Below are positions 42,577 through 54,199 of a stretch of DNA of 64,000 nucleotides, piece after piece. Under the pieces are notes generated by a model. It ran no database searches and was not told the origin of the DNA. It saw only the letters and a program-made list of their open reading frames with translations. The stretch lies in the NCBI GenBank assembly GCA_028583685.1, contig JAMXIF010000022.1:1317406-1381405 (forward strand). Direction: 5' to 3'. Origin of the DNA: Petaurus breviceps papuanus. Taxonomy: Eukaryota; Chordata; Mammalia; Diprotodontia; Petauridae. Both the position numbers and the translations under genes were made by a program. Position 1 is the stretch's first letter; every line of letters starts with the position of its first letter.

Positions 42577-43646
42577 GAAGGTAAACAGAGAAATCATAAG
42601 GAACTTATCAAAGTTGAACTATTAACATTCCTACATGGAAAAATGGTAATTGTAACTGAAGAAACTTTTCTCAGTATGAAAATAGTTGAAGGAGGGTATA
42701 TGGGCATATTAATACATATGTGAATGTGTGTATATATGTTTACAGGTATACATGGATAGAGAGCACAGGACCAATTTAATAGGAAGGGATGATGCTTAAA
42801 AGGTGAAATTAAGAGGTGAGAGAGGAATATAATGAGAGGAGATGGGGAGAGACAGAATGGGGTAAACTATCTCATATATAAGAAGCAAGGGAAAATGGTT
42901 ACAATAGAGGGGAAGAACAGGAAGGCAAAAAGGCAAAACCTTATTCTCACTGAATTTGGCTCAGGGAGGGAATGGCATACACACTAAATAGGGTATCTCA
43001 CCCTACAGGAGAGTAGGGGGGTAGGGGATGAGAACGAGGATGATGGAAGGGAGGGCAGGCTGTGGGGGAGGGAAGTTGGAAGCACCCACTTTTGAAAAGG
43101 GACAGGATCAAAGTAGAGAATAGAGCAAGTGGGAGGTGGAATAGGAGAGAGGGAAATATAGTCAGTCTTTTACAATATATCTACTATGGTAATCTTTTGC
43201 ACATGTACATCTACACATGTACAACCTATACTGAATTGCTTTTCTTCCCAGTAAGGGTGGATGACAAGGGAGGAAGGGAATGAATCTGGAATTCAAAGTT
43301 TTAAAATCAAGTGTTTAAAAATATATAAATGCTATTATTAATACTATTTTACATGTAATTGGGAAATAAGATATACAGGCATTGGGGCAGAGAGGTCCAC
43401 CATGCCCTACTGGAAAGGTCGAAGGGGGTATGGGAGAAGATATGAGAGAGAGCAGATTGGAGGAGGGGGTATCCTGTGGAACTGGTATTTTGGGGTGGTG
43501 GGTAGGGGAAAATCGGGGAAAAACATTGTAACTCAAAATCTGGCAGAAATGAATAATGCGAACCAGAAGTTAATAAAGCATTTGAAGGAAAAAAAAAACT
43601 ACCATGGCTCTCATTTAGCCAGATTTTTCTCTTGTTCCACCTACAG

Positions 43647-43751
43647 CACTTTGAGCCCTGGCTCAAGGCCAATGAACCTCATGAGAGGTTCAGGGCCCTG
43701 CAGACTGCTTTGAAGCTACTCCGGTACTCCCAGGAAAAGCTGAGTCTGATT
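43647..43751 (+). CDS. MROH-family gene, exon 8 (105 nt, phase 0-0)
   Basis: The acceptor is tcttgttccacctacag; the donor ATT|gtaagtt is strong. The 35 residues read HFEPWLKANEPHERFRALQ, then TALKLLRYSQEKLSLI. The segment F-x-P-W-L-K-x-x-x-x-H-E-R-x-R-A-L-Q is one of the most conserved MROH signatures. The 3' target duplication of an L1/HAL1 insertion ends 38 bp before the first base, so the whole acceptor region left from the original intron is very short. Confidence 0.94.
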
Positions 43752-44690
43752 GTAAGTTAAGAATCAATCCCTAATCTTCCCCCATGCTTTACTTTTCCTT
43801 CTTTCTGATGCAACAAGAGATTGGGGGAGGTTCTTCCTACTAGAAGCACTCAAAGAATGGTGACTGATAGACTAATAAGGACTGAGCAGAAAGGGAAGGT
43901 TGACCCAGCAGGTCAGGACATTTTGGAAGTGTGGACAAGGTGATGGTTACTATCCTCCAGGAGACAATCAATCAATTATATTTATCCTCTAGGAAAATAA
44001 CTTCTAAACTTTTTCATAATTCAGTTCATTAGTTTTTCACAATCAACAAACAATATGCAAAATGGCATCTTATATTATTCATCTTTCAGGTAATTGTTAA
44101 ATAGTCAAGCTAAGGTCCATTATTGATAATTGCTTTTGGAAGTCTAATTATTTTCTCCTAATAATACCTTCATTGAGTATATCTTTTATATGCGTTATCA
44201 ATGACTTTCCTAAAGATTTTGTATGGATGAGAGAGTTAGAATATAGATCAATATTTATTGATTCAATAGCTACTGATATTCTCTTGGTCACCTATTTACA
44301 ATATCAAAATAATCTGTAGAAAATAAAATCTTCACTGTTTTAGGGATTCATCTGCTAGAAACGTTTTAAAAAATTAATTTAGCTCAAAATCAGTCTAAGT
44401 ATCTTCTGCTTAAAGAGAGAAGGTTGTCCAAAAATGGGTAGAATGTCTCCTTGGCTTTGAAAATCTAACATTTTAGAATTATAATTTATAATATTCTTAA
44501 AGGATAGATAAAATTTCACAGTCAAGATTGAACAAGTGTCCACTGTTTAGGTAACAGTCTCAGAATAATAGTAACTTAAAGGTGGCTACATCTAAAGAAT
44601 CACTTCCCTAAACCACTGAGTTCCTCTTCATCCACTTGGCCAAAGATTCTGCTTTTTCCACTTGATCAAAGAGCTCAGGAGATACTTCCA
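43752..44690. other. AT-rich start of intron 8, no recognised feature
   Basis: The stretch has unspecific AT-rich sequence. Parts at 44000-44340 hint at an old LINE, but I cannot assign it. Confidence 0.4.
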
Positions 44691-44830
44691 GGGGTGGGTA
44701 GGTGGTGCAGTGAATAAAGCACTGGCCCTGGAGTCAGGAGGACCTGAATTCAAATCAGTTTTCAGACACTTAACACTTACTAGTCACTTAACCCCAATTG
44801 CCCTGCCTTCCTCCTCCAAAAAGACAAAAA
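44691..44830 (+). repeat. tRNA-derived SINE (short type)
   Basis: 'ggggtgggtaggtggtgcag', 'gagtcaggaggacctgaatt' and 'cccaattgccctgccttcc'. Target duplication agatactt (44680 and 44831). Confidence 0.9.
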
Positions 44831-45755
44831 AGATACTTTACCTGCATAAAAGACTTTGTTCTCTTAGTCTGATCATTCCCCTAAATAGACAACTCCAACC
44901 CCCACCCCCCAGCCCTCTTTTTAAGTTACCACCCTAATTCTTATCATCTTGGAGGTCGGAGTGCCTTAGTGAAGTTTTACCCATTTTCCTTAAATAAAAT
45001 GGTTAGGTCTTTGGCAAAGGTTAAAAAGAATTTAGTTCAGGAAATTGTTTGGGAAGAATTGATAAGTTAAAGAAAAGTTTTCAAAGACCTCAAACTAATC
45101 TACTCTTTTAATGTTATTTTGTTGTATACAGCCTAAAGAGGGAAGGAGGGGCAGGGAGGGTTGATCAGTATGTTTTCATAGTTTCCAGAATTTTTTCCCT
45201 TACCTTTGGTTTCTTCTCTTGCTTTCAGATACTTTGTATATTGGTCCCTCAATACCCACAAAATTGTATTACCACTCGTCACATCTCTATCTATCTGTGG
45301 TCCAATCTGGCTCATTTTCCTGCCTTTAGTGTTATTCCTACCTCCTCTATAAGCACCTCAAGGATTCTGATGTCAGGATTCGAGTATCAGCTTTCTTCTC
45401 TCCTTAATGGAGAAAACAGTTTGTAGAATGGTTTTTGCAAATATTTTCCCTTTGCAAGTGCCAGAACGGAAATGGCACCAGTCATAGGCAACTGAAAAGA
45501 TTTTATCTTTGTCTGACGTTTTCTGCTTACTTCAGTTGACTACTCTACTTTGTGAGGGAGCTTTTGGCTATGCATCAGACTAGATGCATACTCCTTCCTC
45601 TCAGGGAGAGGCTTTCTAGCTACTTCAGGGCCAGCTGCTCCCTCTACAACCATCTGATATGGTATAATGGCTAGAAAGCCTCTTCCTGGAGGAGAGCCTG
45701 CATTCTCTTGAACTTTCTGTTAACAAGTTTGCAGTACTCCATATCTGTTAAGGAT
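44831..45755. other. Unrecognised sequence with a short hairpin
   Basis: An inverted repeat, agggagaggctttctagc (about 45602) against gctagaaagcctcttcct (about 45671), encloses a loop of about 50 bp. It could be the remnant of a MITE. I name nothing else here. Confidence 0.45.
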
Positions 45756-45759
45756 CATA

Positions 45760-45890
45760 GGCTTATACCTCCAGAGCTAGAAGGGAGGGACCCCAGAAGC
45801 ATCTGAGACCCTGGGAGGTTAGGTGACTTGCATACAAGTGGTATCAGTCAGAGCTATCTAGGTTTCAAAATTCTATGAATTACCAGATGA
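45760..45890 (-). repeat. MIR-like fragment
   Basis: 'cctccagagctagaagggag', 'gaggttaggtgacttgcata' and 'caagtggtatcagtcag'. Confidence 0.55.
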
Positions 45891-47435
45891 GCTGAACATC
45901 AACAAATACACTATTTTGGGCATGAGAACATGATGTCTAATGGACACTATTATTCATCATTTATTTGTTAAGGGACACTTTATTATTTATTAATCAAGCT
46001 ACATTATTCATCAAGGAAATTCTTAGGTCAGAACACAGGCAGATATTTTTAAAAAATCTCCTTTATAATGAGTCCTTAAAATAACCCAAAATATGTGATT
46101 GTGAACACAATTATTTTTGAAAGTAGATTTGTAATGGACTAATCCTCTAGTGCTGGTTTGGGTCTACCTTGATGTGAAGACATGTAGACTTCCAGACTCT
46201 TAGGAGCAAAGGTCAGAAGGAAACCAGGAGGGAGCAGTGTTCCAAAAATCAAAGTATCAGAGTTGGTTGTTGACAGTGTTAGAAGCTAGTGAAAGGTGAA
46301 GAAGAATAAGAACTGAGGTGAAAGCAAAGGACAGCTAAACTGTTGTTTTTAATTTGAGAGGATATAGTTTCAATCAAGTTGAAGTATCAGGAATAAGATT
46401 TTAAGGAAATGAAAATTGAATGAAGTGGAAAAGCAGATACAATTAGTATAGAAAGATTTTTTTTCTCAGAATTTAGTTGCTTCAAAAAATGAAAAGACAG
46501 GCTTTATTTGGGGAAAAAAATTGGGGTCAATAAAATAAATTTACAACATTGCCAAAGCAATTGTCTATTCTTTCCAGCTTTTCAGTCAGAGTCTACCTCA
46601 TTGTCTCTGTGTATTATTTATCTCAGCTATATACTGATGGATGAGCTCTTTGTATTGTCTATATACCACATATAATAGTCTCAACAATAGGCATTCTTTC
46701 TGGTTTTTCCACTGTGGATAGTTAGACTCTTTTGAGTTAGGTTCATTCAAAAGAGCAAACTTTTTTTTTCTCTTTTGAATGATTTTGAATCCATTTAGGA
46801 AATTCTGTAATGTTCCTAGGCTTGATGCAATTACCAACGTTATCCACAAACCAAAGCATCTGGAGGACATCAAAATTTATGGGGAAATCCTCTTCAACTT
46901 GTACTCTATGCTGGATTTTCATGGCAGTGGAAAATACCATTAATGAGTCTATGTCTGCCTGTTAATGTCATACTTGAAGCTGATGCTCAAAGAACCATTT
47001 GACAAAGTCATCTCTGTTGTTGCAACAAGTAAGCGCTTATAATTTTTGCACATGCATGGAAATACATTGTCAGAGGAGAGAATCTGAAACATTGTTTTGC
47101 TTTATCAAATTTTTAAAGGATAAGCTCAGTGGGATCTTATATTCTTTACATCTTTTAGTCAGTTATACTAGGACAAAGAGGCAGTCTGCAGTGGAATGTC
47201 TATGAAAGCCTTCCTGCTTCTTTCTCATACCCTCATTCAGGATGCCTTTTACTGTCATGGAAAAGTAAATTTATTGCTTGATAGTTATCAATGTCATATC
47301 AGTCACCCTTTTGTGGCATTAATAAAGTGATTTTTTCCACACCTTTATATCCTCTCTTTATATACCCTCAGAATCAATCTCACAAACCTCTCAAATGTCA
47401 CCTCCAGCACTGACCTTGAAGAGGTTACCTATAAA
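45891..47435. other. Unassigned; 46540-47350 may be an old LINE on the minus strand
   Basis: Minus-strand frames between 46598 and 46940 read protein-like text ('QVEEDFPINFDVLQMLWF', 'CIKPRNITEFPKWIQN') with no low complexity. This suggests a decayed polyprotein of some transposable element. I cannot name it. Confidence 0.35.
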
Positions 47436-47439
47436 GAGG

Positions 47440-48060
47440 GTTAGGGTTGCTCTGGAGACCCCAAAATACCAACATGCCGGGTGCTGCTGAATGAATTCGA
47501 CTCAAGTCTTCTCTCTGCCAAAGAAAAGTAAAGTTTATTAAAAGTTCGCTTGTATTGGACACAGCGTGAGTCTGTGCTAGGTAATTCCATGGCACTATCA
47601 CAGGCATGGAGATAAAATGGGGTCTTATATACAGAAGGGTGTGTGAGGAATCTAGGGGTGGTCTAGAGGAGGAGTTTGGGGAGGGTCTTCAGGAGCAGTG
47701 AATGAGGTCAATGAGTGATTAAGGGTGGGAAGTAGCTGGAGGCTACCTGGAGAATACAGACAATGGTGGGCTAGGCCAGTTCAAGGGTGGATTGCTATTT
47801 TGATAGGCTCAAGGGTAGGAAGTCTAGTAACAGAGGTTTGGGCCCAGCCATAATATAAGGCTTTTGGCCTCATGCAAATGCCTCTTCAAATGGGATGATT
47901 TAATCAAGAGTCCAAGGGAGGTTCCCAGAGTCTGTACTGCAAGGACTCAAGGAGAGGTCAAGGAGGCTCCCAGAGCCCATACCTCAGCAACCTCATCTGT
48001 TCGTCTTCGGTCTGGCTGCTTCTTCTCAGTCTCCTGTTGCCTACTACTTTTCCCAGTTTT
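47440..48060 (-). mobile_element. LTR-like fossil (possible solo LTR)
   Basis: Read on the minus strand it has a TATA-like box (complement of tcttatatacag near 47623) followed about 100 bp later by a poly(A) signal (complement of tttatt at 47535), the order of an LTR promoter and R region. No internal viral sequence adjoins. Family unknown, edges approximate, age moderate to old. Confidence 0.4.
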
Positions 48061-48174
48061 CTTCATGATCATTCTAAGCTCTTCTGAGACTGTGATATTG
48101 AATAAAAGACATGATGTCTTTGATAGCGGAAAGAGTTTCCTATAAAAAGCATTGCAGAGGGCAATGACAAGCAC

Positions 48175-49215
48175 AAAAAAATAAAGTAGGTGATTTCAAT
48201 TACACAAAACGGAAAAAATTTCGCATGAACAAAATCAGTATGGTTAGAAAAAGAAAGGACTACATCATTTGGGGAAAATTTGTAACAACGAAGATAAGAG
48301 TCTAATATCTAAGATATCTAGGAGATTAATGTAAATAAGATTTAAAAACCAGTTCCAAATGGATAAGTGATCGATAAAAAAATGGAACAAACAGTTCTCA
48401 AAAGAAGATCAAATTTTTAATGATTATTTGAAAGATTGCTCCATATCATTTATAATGAGAAAAATGCTAATTAAAGCAACTCTGGTTTTATTTCTCACAC
48501 AGAAAAAGTGGTAAAGATGACAAAAGATGGAAATAGTCAATGTTAGAGGGACTGGGGAAAGACATATTAATAAACTACAAGTATTATTGTGAATTGATCC
48601 AACCATTCTGGAATATCCTTTGAAATTTTGCTAAAAAAGTGACTATGATGTGTCTTTAATTTAGAACTTTTGCTGCTTGGTGTATATATTCCAAGTAGAT
48701 CAACTATGTTCACATATTCATAGCAGCTTGTTCCTGGTAACAAAGAATTGGAGACAAAGTTCATTGACTGGGAAATGACTAAACACATTGTGGCTACACC
48801 ACATGTAAGGGTTTTACTGTACATTTAGAAACAATGAATATGAAAAACTCAGTGAAGCATGAAAAAACATATGAATTGATGTAAATTGATGTAAATTGAG
48901 TAGAACCATTAAAACAACATCTATAGTTACTATAATAATGTAAATTAAAAGATGCTCATGCCCAAAAAACTAAAATCTGGGTTAATATAGTGACCAAGAT
49001 GCTTGGCTCTGGGGAAGAGTTGAGAAAATATACCTTACTCCCTTCTTTATAGGATTATAGGTGTGGAATTGCATATACTTTGGGACTATAAGTTGGTTGA
49101 TTTTCCCGAATTACATTTTTTAAAAAAAATCTTTGTTATAAGGAATAACTCTCTGTAAAGTGATGGGGGAGGGATGTATCCAGACATGTGATATATAAAA
49201 GCAAAATAAATCAAT
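48175..49215 (+). repeat. L1 3'-end relic
   Basis: 'aatggataagtgatcgataa', 'gctccatatcatttataatg', 'ccaaccattctggaatatcc' and 'catagcagcttgttcctggt' are in L1 3' order. It ends in an A-rich 'aaaagcaaaataaatcaata' tail. Confidence 0.75.
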
Positions 49216-49880
49216 AGAACATTTAAAATTATATTTACAACTTTTCCATCTTTCATCTCCTTTTTTTTCTTTTAGTTTCATCTTAAATATATTTTGGAAT
49301 GACTTTGCTTATTTTAATTTTTGTTAAATTAAAAAAAAAAATTCCCTTCCTTTCTACCCACCAAACTACTTCTTGTTATTTTGGGGGGCATCAATGTTAA
49401 TAATCTTCCAGTTTCCCTCATTTATGTCTCTCAACTTAGCAAAGAGATCAAATGTTTGCTGACTAAAGTGGTTTTAGGGCTCTTTTGGCCTCCTTATTAT
49501 AGTAGTTGATTTATGGTGCTTGAGTTTCTATGTAAAATTATTGATGCTGATTATTATTATTAAATTATTATTTATATAATTATGTAATATATAATTATAA
49601 ATTGTTATAAATAATATAACTTATAAATAATTATAAAATATAAGTTATTATTATTAAAATTATTAATGCTGATGCTTTCCTCCATCCCTTTGCCTCCTTT
49701 TGGTGTCAATAGCTCATTTAAATAAGTCAAGTTGTAGTTGTTGTTTTAGGTGACAAAGAATTCATCATGGAGTGGTAAGCTTACCAGTAATAGGTGTGTC
49801 CATATGTAGCTAGTCTGGTCCTTAGAAAGCAGAGATAGTCTGCTGCTGGCAATGTACTTGTAGTCTTTAGGCTAGACCCT
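49216..49880. other. AT-rich tract (core 49545-49665)
   Basis: 'ttattatttatataattatg' and 'aaattgttataaataata' with local palindromes. The remainder is unspecific. Confidence 0.6.
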
Positions 49881-50260
49881 GAAAGATACTGTGCTTTACT
49901 GGTATAGTGGCTAGGAACCTGGGTTAATCTCCATGTCACAAGGAGTCATCAGAATAGGATTTTGCAGAGGAGGCCCACAAGTCCCATGTTGTTATATGGC
50001 TACAAGTCATGAAACATTATGGTCTACAAGAAGCTGAAATTGAGGATCATACAAAGGGAAACGAAGAGGCACATGGTGGACACAAGCAAGTAAAGGATAT
50101 TAACCAAAGAAATAGATGAGTGGAAATAAGCTGGTCACATGATAAGAGTGAGAGATGATTGGTGGTTATTCTGTGTATTCCACTGGTATCCCTGAAATTT
50201 CATGAGAAAATGAGGAAGGGTCTGAACACATGTGGAGGAATATTCATAATCTTGGAATGT
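49880..50260 (+). repeat. RTE-clade LINE 3'-end relic
   Basis: 'aggagtcatcagaataggat', 'aaacattatggtctacaaga', 'agtggaaataagctggtcac' and 'gataagagtgagagatgatt' resemble the last part of an RTE-like ORF ('W.GHV.R..D..'). Confidence 0.45.
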
Positions 50261-50599
50261 TCTTGTGAGGGGAATGTTTGAGATATTCTTGTTACTTAGC
50301 ACAATGTCTGGCACAAAGTAAGTGCCTAACACCTGCTAGTCGATTAACTGCCTGGCATAGACAAGGGTCTCTCAGAATGGGCGATATGGATAAAATATAG
50401 CCTATATCATTGGGAAGTCTATCACCTCAGTGACATTGAGATCCATTTGAATCTGGGCTATGAAATGGGAGAAAAATATAAAAACAAATTTTGAGAGGAT
50501 GACATGTCAGGGGTTTTTTTTTTCAAAGTGTGGGGATATGTACATTTTTTAAAGCATTGTGGAATGAGTCAATAAGTAAAGAGCCATTGAGGGTGAGAT

Positions 50600-50800
50600 T
50601 GGTTGTAAGAGCAACTGAGAACTCAGGTTTATCACCATGTCTCAGTGAGGCATCAGAATAGGACTTTGTAGAAGGGCCCATCTTTTTAATACCAATATTC
50701 TTCCAGTGTTATATCACTGAGAGTCATGAAACACTATAGTCTACAAAACAAAAAACAAGTTTAAAATGCATATCATACAAAGGTCAAGGAAGAGGTGGAC
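50600..50800 (+). repeat. Second copy of the RTE-like relic
   Basis: 'gaggcatcagaataggactt', 'gagtcatgaaacactatagt' and 'catatcatacaaaggtcaag' repeat 49930-50060 in the same order with about 20% differences by eye. Confidence 0.5.
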
Positions 50801-50859
50801 ATGAACCACATGCAACACTTTAGACAGAGGGAATGATGGAAGGGTCCATTTTCTTGTTG

Positions 50860-51650
50860 ATATAAGGAGTGGAGGAGCTATTGTAGAAAACTTAAGGAGA
50901 GATAAAAAGGTTTGATGGAGTCAGTCTGAGAAATGCAATAGAGAATCAGGGAGGAATAAAAAGAATGCTGTGCAGCCTTGACAACCCAGTTAAGATTACA
51001 CAATAAATTTTTAGTAAACTCAGTAGTGTTATATGATTTTTCCATTATTGTTCAGCAGCATGAAAGGAGTAGGAAAATAGAATGGTTGGAGTAATGTGAG
51101 CCTGGACTTTGGAAAGACCTGAGCAACAATAAAGTATATGGTACAGTATGAGCTGTCTGGTCAAGACGGTAAGGGGAGGAAAGTGAGGCCAGAGTGAGTA
51201 AGGAAGAGCAGGGAGAAAGGGAATGACCTCCAGGTCAATCAATTAGTCAACCAGCATTTTAAGTGCTATTATGTGACAGACACTATGTTAATGCTCTGAG
51301 TCATTGTGATGATTAAGAGGTTTATGAAGAATGAGACATAAGGAGATCTGGAAGGATAGGAATTTGTAATCAGAGGGGAATTTTAGAATGTAAGATTCCA
51401 AAGGTAGAAGAATTATGGGTAAAGGTGAGAGCAAGGTTATGACTATCCCCATGGGTATAACTGACATGGAGCGAAAATTCAGGTTAAAGTCTAAGAATAT
51501 GACAATTTGGGTAGTCAGATTGTTGGAGGTAATAGGTACATGGAAGTTCTTGACTATAGGGCAAGTGTTGCAGATGGGTGCAAGACTGAGCCAGGTACTT
51601 TAGACAAAAGAGAAAATGATTTGGGAGTCATCTAGATAAAGTGATGTATA
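50860..51650 (-). repeat. L2-type LINE relics (body pieces and a 3' end)
   Basis: 50860-51230 has 'gtgttatatgatttttccat' and 'tgttcagcagcatgaaagga', which recur at 56140-56190. 51232-51305 is a reversed 3' end ('ttagtcaaccagcattttaa'). 51310-51650 is body again. Confidence 0.6.
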
Positions 51651-52772
51651 CAAAGAATCAATCAGCCAACTGTTTTTTAAAAGAATTTATTATATATTAA
51701 GAGCCTAATATGTGCCAGGTACTTTGTTAGGTTCAAGGTATACAAGTACAAAGAATGAAACAATTCCTACTTGAAATAAACATACATTTCATTGAAGGAG
51801 ACAAGTACAGCTAAAATATTTCCAGCATAAATAAGTGAATATGAATGTGTGCAAAGTTGTTTAATGCAAAGTGATTTGGGAGGGAAGGCACTAGCAAAAG
51901 AGGGATCAGAAAAGTCTTCCTGCAAAAGGTGATGTTTGAGTTAGAGGGTAAAGGAAGAGAAGATGTTATGAGGCAAAGGTAGACAGGATATGTTCTAAAC
52001 ATGGGAGACAGCTGGTGCAAATGAAAGGAATGAAAAGATGAAGTGTTGTTTATGAGAAGAAAGAGAAGGCCAGTTTATTTGGATCAAAGTGGGGAATAAT
52101 GTCCAATGAGGCTGGAAAGGTAGGTTAGGGGCATGTTGCGTAGGGCTTTAAAAGATAAACAGAAGAGTTTGTATTTTATCCTAAAGATAATAGAAAGTCA
52201 TTGGAGTTAGTTGAGTAGAGGAGTCATATAGTCAAATCTGTGCTGAAGGGAAATTACTTTGGTAGCAGAGTGTAGGGTAGATTAGAGACATGAAGCAGGG
52301 ATATCAGAGGCTGCAAAAATTTAGGCTAGAGATGATTAAGTCTGATCTATGGTGGTAACTATGAGGGTGAAGAGAAAGGGTTGGATTTTAGAGATTTTGT
52401 GAAGGTAAAAATAGCTAAATTTGTCAACTAATTAGAGATGGATGAACAACAATGAGGAACTGAGGATAATGGCAAGATTACAACAAACCTGGAAGACCAG
52501 AAGAATGGTTGTGCTTTTAATAGAAATCAGGAAGTTTGAAAGAAGGAAGGGTTTCGGGGGAAAATCTAGTAAGTTCAGTTTTAGACATATTAATATTGGA
52601 ATGCCTTGAACCATTGAAGTTGAAATGTTCAATAGGAAATTGTTGATGTGAGACTGAAGTTTCAAGGAAAAGCTAGAACTAGGTATATATATCTGGCAGT
52701 TGTTTGCAAAGATATGATAGTGAATCCCATGGGAACTGATGAAGTTACCAAGAGAGAAAGGATAGAGATGGA

Positions 52773-52958
52773 TTTTTTTTTTTTTGCCTTTTGGAGGGCA
52801 ATTGGGGTTAAGTAACTTTCCCAAGGTTACACGGCTAGTTTTGTGTGTGTGGGGTTGGGGGGGGGGGGGGGGGTGTTAAGTGTCTGAGGCCAGAACTGAA
52901 CTTGGGTCCTCCCGACTCCGGGGCCGCCGCTTTACTCACTGTGCCACCTAGCCACCCC
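52773..52958 (-). repeat. tRNA-derived SINE (short type) with internal GT/G run
   Basis: 'ggagggcaattggggttaag' to 'gtgccacctagccacccc', flanked by atagagatgga (52762 and 52959). The inner run is GT then 18 or more G (52842-52873). Confidence 0.9.
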
Positions 52959-52974
52959 ATAGAGATGGAATTCG

Positions 52975-53190
52975 TAATGTTTCTTGTATCATGGACACTT
53001 TGACAGTCTGATAAAAGTTTATGAACCCCCTTCTCATAATATTTTGAAAGGCATAAAATAAAATCTACAGGATTACAAAGAAAATCAAAGATTCACGAAA
53101 ATAAAGTTACAATTTTTTCCTATTCCTATTTAGAGACTCCCTAAATATATATTGATACCTCTAAGAGTCTGAGAACCCTAGGTTAAGAAA
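52975..53190. mobile_element. hAT-like MITE
   Basis: Left 'atgtttcttgtatcatggac', middle 'tttatgaacccccttctcat', right 'ctgagaaccctaggttaag'. The right end is the complement of a 'CTTAACCTAGGGTTCTC' terminus typical of small hAT elements. Confidence 0.5.
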
Positions 53191-53536
53191 CCCAGTATTG
53201 AGGGTAAAGAGAAAAAGGCCTAGTAGAAAAACATGTACAGTTAAGGAGCATGATATAGATGAAGAGATACTGAGGAATGGTCAGACAGGTAGGAGGTAAA
53301 TTAGAAGAAAGCAGTGTCATGAAACCTAGAAAGAAGGAAGAGAGGGTACTCCACAATATGAAAGGCAGCAGATGGACAGAGAAGGATTAGGACTGAGAAA
53401 ATATTATTAAATTTGGCAGTTGTGGTCACTAATATATTATTGGTGGAGCTGTGAATGAGTATAATCATTCTGGAAAACAATTTGGAATTATTCAAATACA
53501 GTGGCTTAAATGTCCATAAACTTTGTTCTAGAAATT

Positions 53537-53755
<219 letters not shown>

Positions 53756-53810
53756 GATACTAAGATACTAGACACTAAGGAGATCACTGATAAAAAGACT
53801 AATAGTGTGC

Positions 53811-54025
53811 ATTAAATAGCACTTTACCAATATTATCTCATCTTATCCTCACAACTCTGGAAAGTAAATGCTAGAATGATCCCCATTTTACAGTTGAGGA
53901 AATTGAACTTGGCAGAGGTTGAGTGACTAGCCTAGGGTCACACAGCTTGAAAGTATCTGAACTTTGGCCTTCTTGCCTCCTGATCCAGCATTCAATCCAT
54001 CGTGCCATCTAGCTATCATTATACC
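53811..54025 (-). repeat. MIR/THER-like SINE
   Basis: 'tatctcatcttatcctcaca', 'gatccccattttacagttga' and 'gactagcctagggtcacaca', ending 'gtgccatctagct'. Confidence 0.8.
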
Positions 54026-54199
54026 AAGAAATTTAAAGCAGAACTTTTTGTCTTAGCAAAAATTCAATTGGGGAATGTACATTAATTAGGGAATGGCTAA
54101 TCATATTGTAATACATGACTGTAATCTAATATTGCTGTGCTCTAAGAAACAACAAATATGAATAAACATGGAAGGACTTAGCTGTACTGATGCAAAGTG

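Larger units (their letters stand above)
40161..43594 (+). mobile_element. L1/HAL1-type LINE insertion, sense, with a nested L1 3' end
   Basis: A LINE with 5' UTR (40161-40924, starts aggaggcggagtaaagatgg), one ORF1 (41597-42576) and a 3' UTR with poly(A) (42577-43594). No ORF2 follows ORF1, which is the half-L1 (HAL1) layout; an internally deleted L1 is the alternative. A 14 bp target duplication, aaaactaccatggc, flanks it (40147-40160 and 43595-43608), so it entered as one unit. A separate L1 3' end was later inserted at 40925-41580. Confidence 0.85.
51655..53400 (-). repeat. L2-type LINE relic with later insertions
   Basis: The reversed 3' end 'caatcagccaactgtttttt' is followed by about 1.1 kb of L2 body ('gggcatgttgcgtagggctt', 'gaaagtcattggagttagtt'). 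A SINE (52773-52958) and a hAT-like element (about 52975-53190) interrupt it; the body resumes to 53400. Confidence 0.75.
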
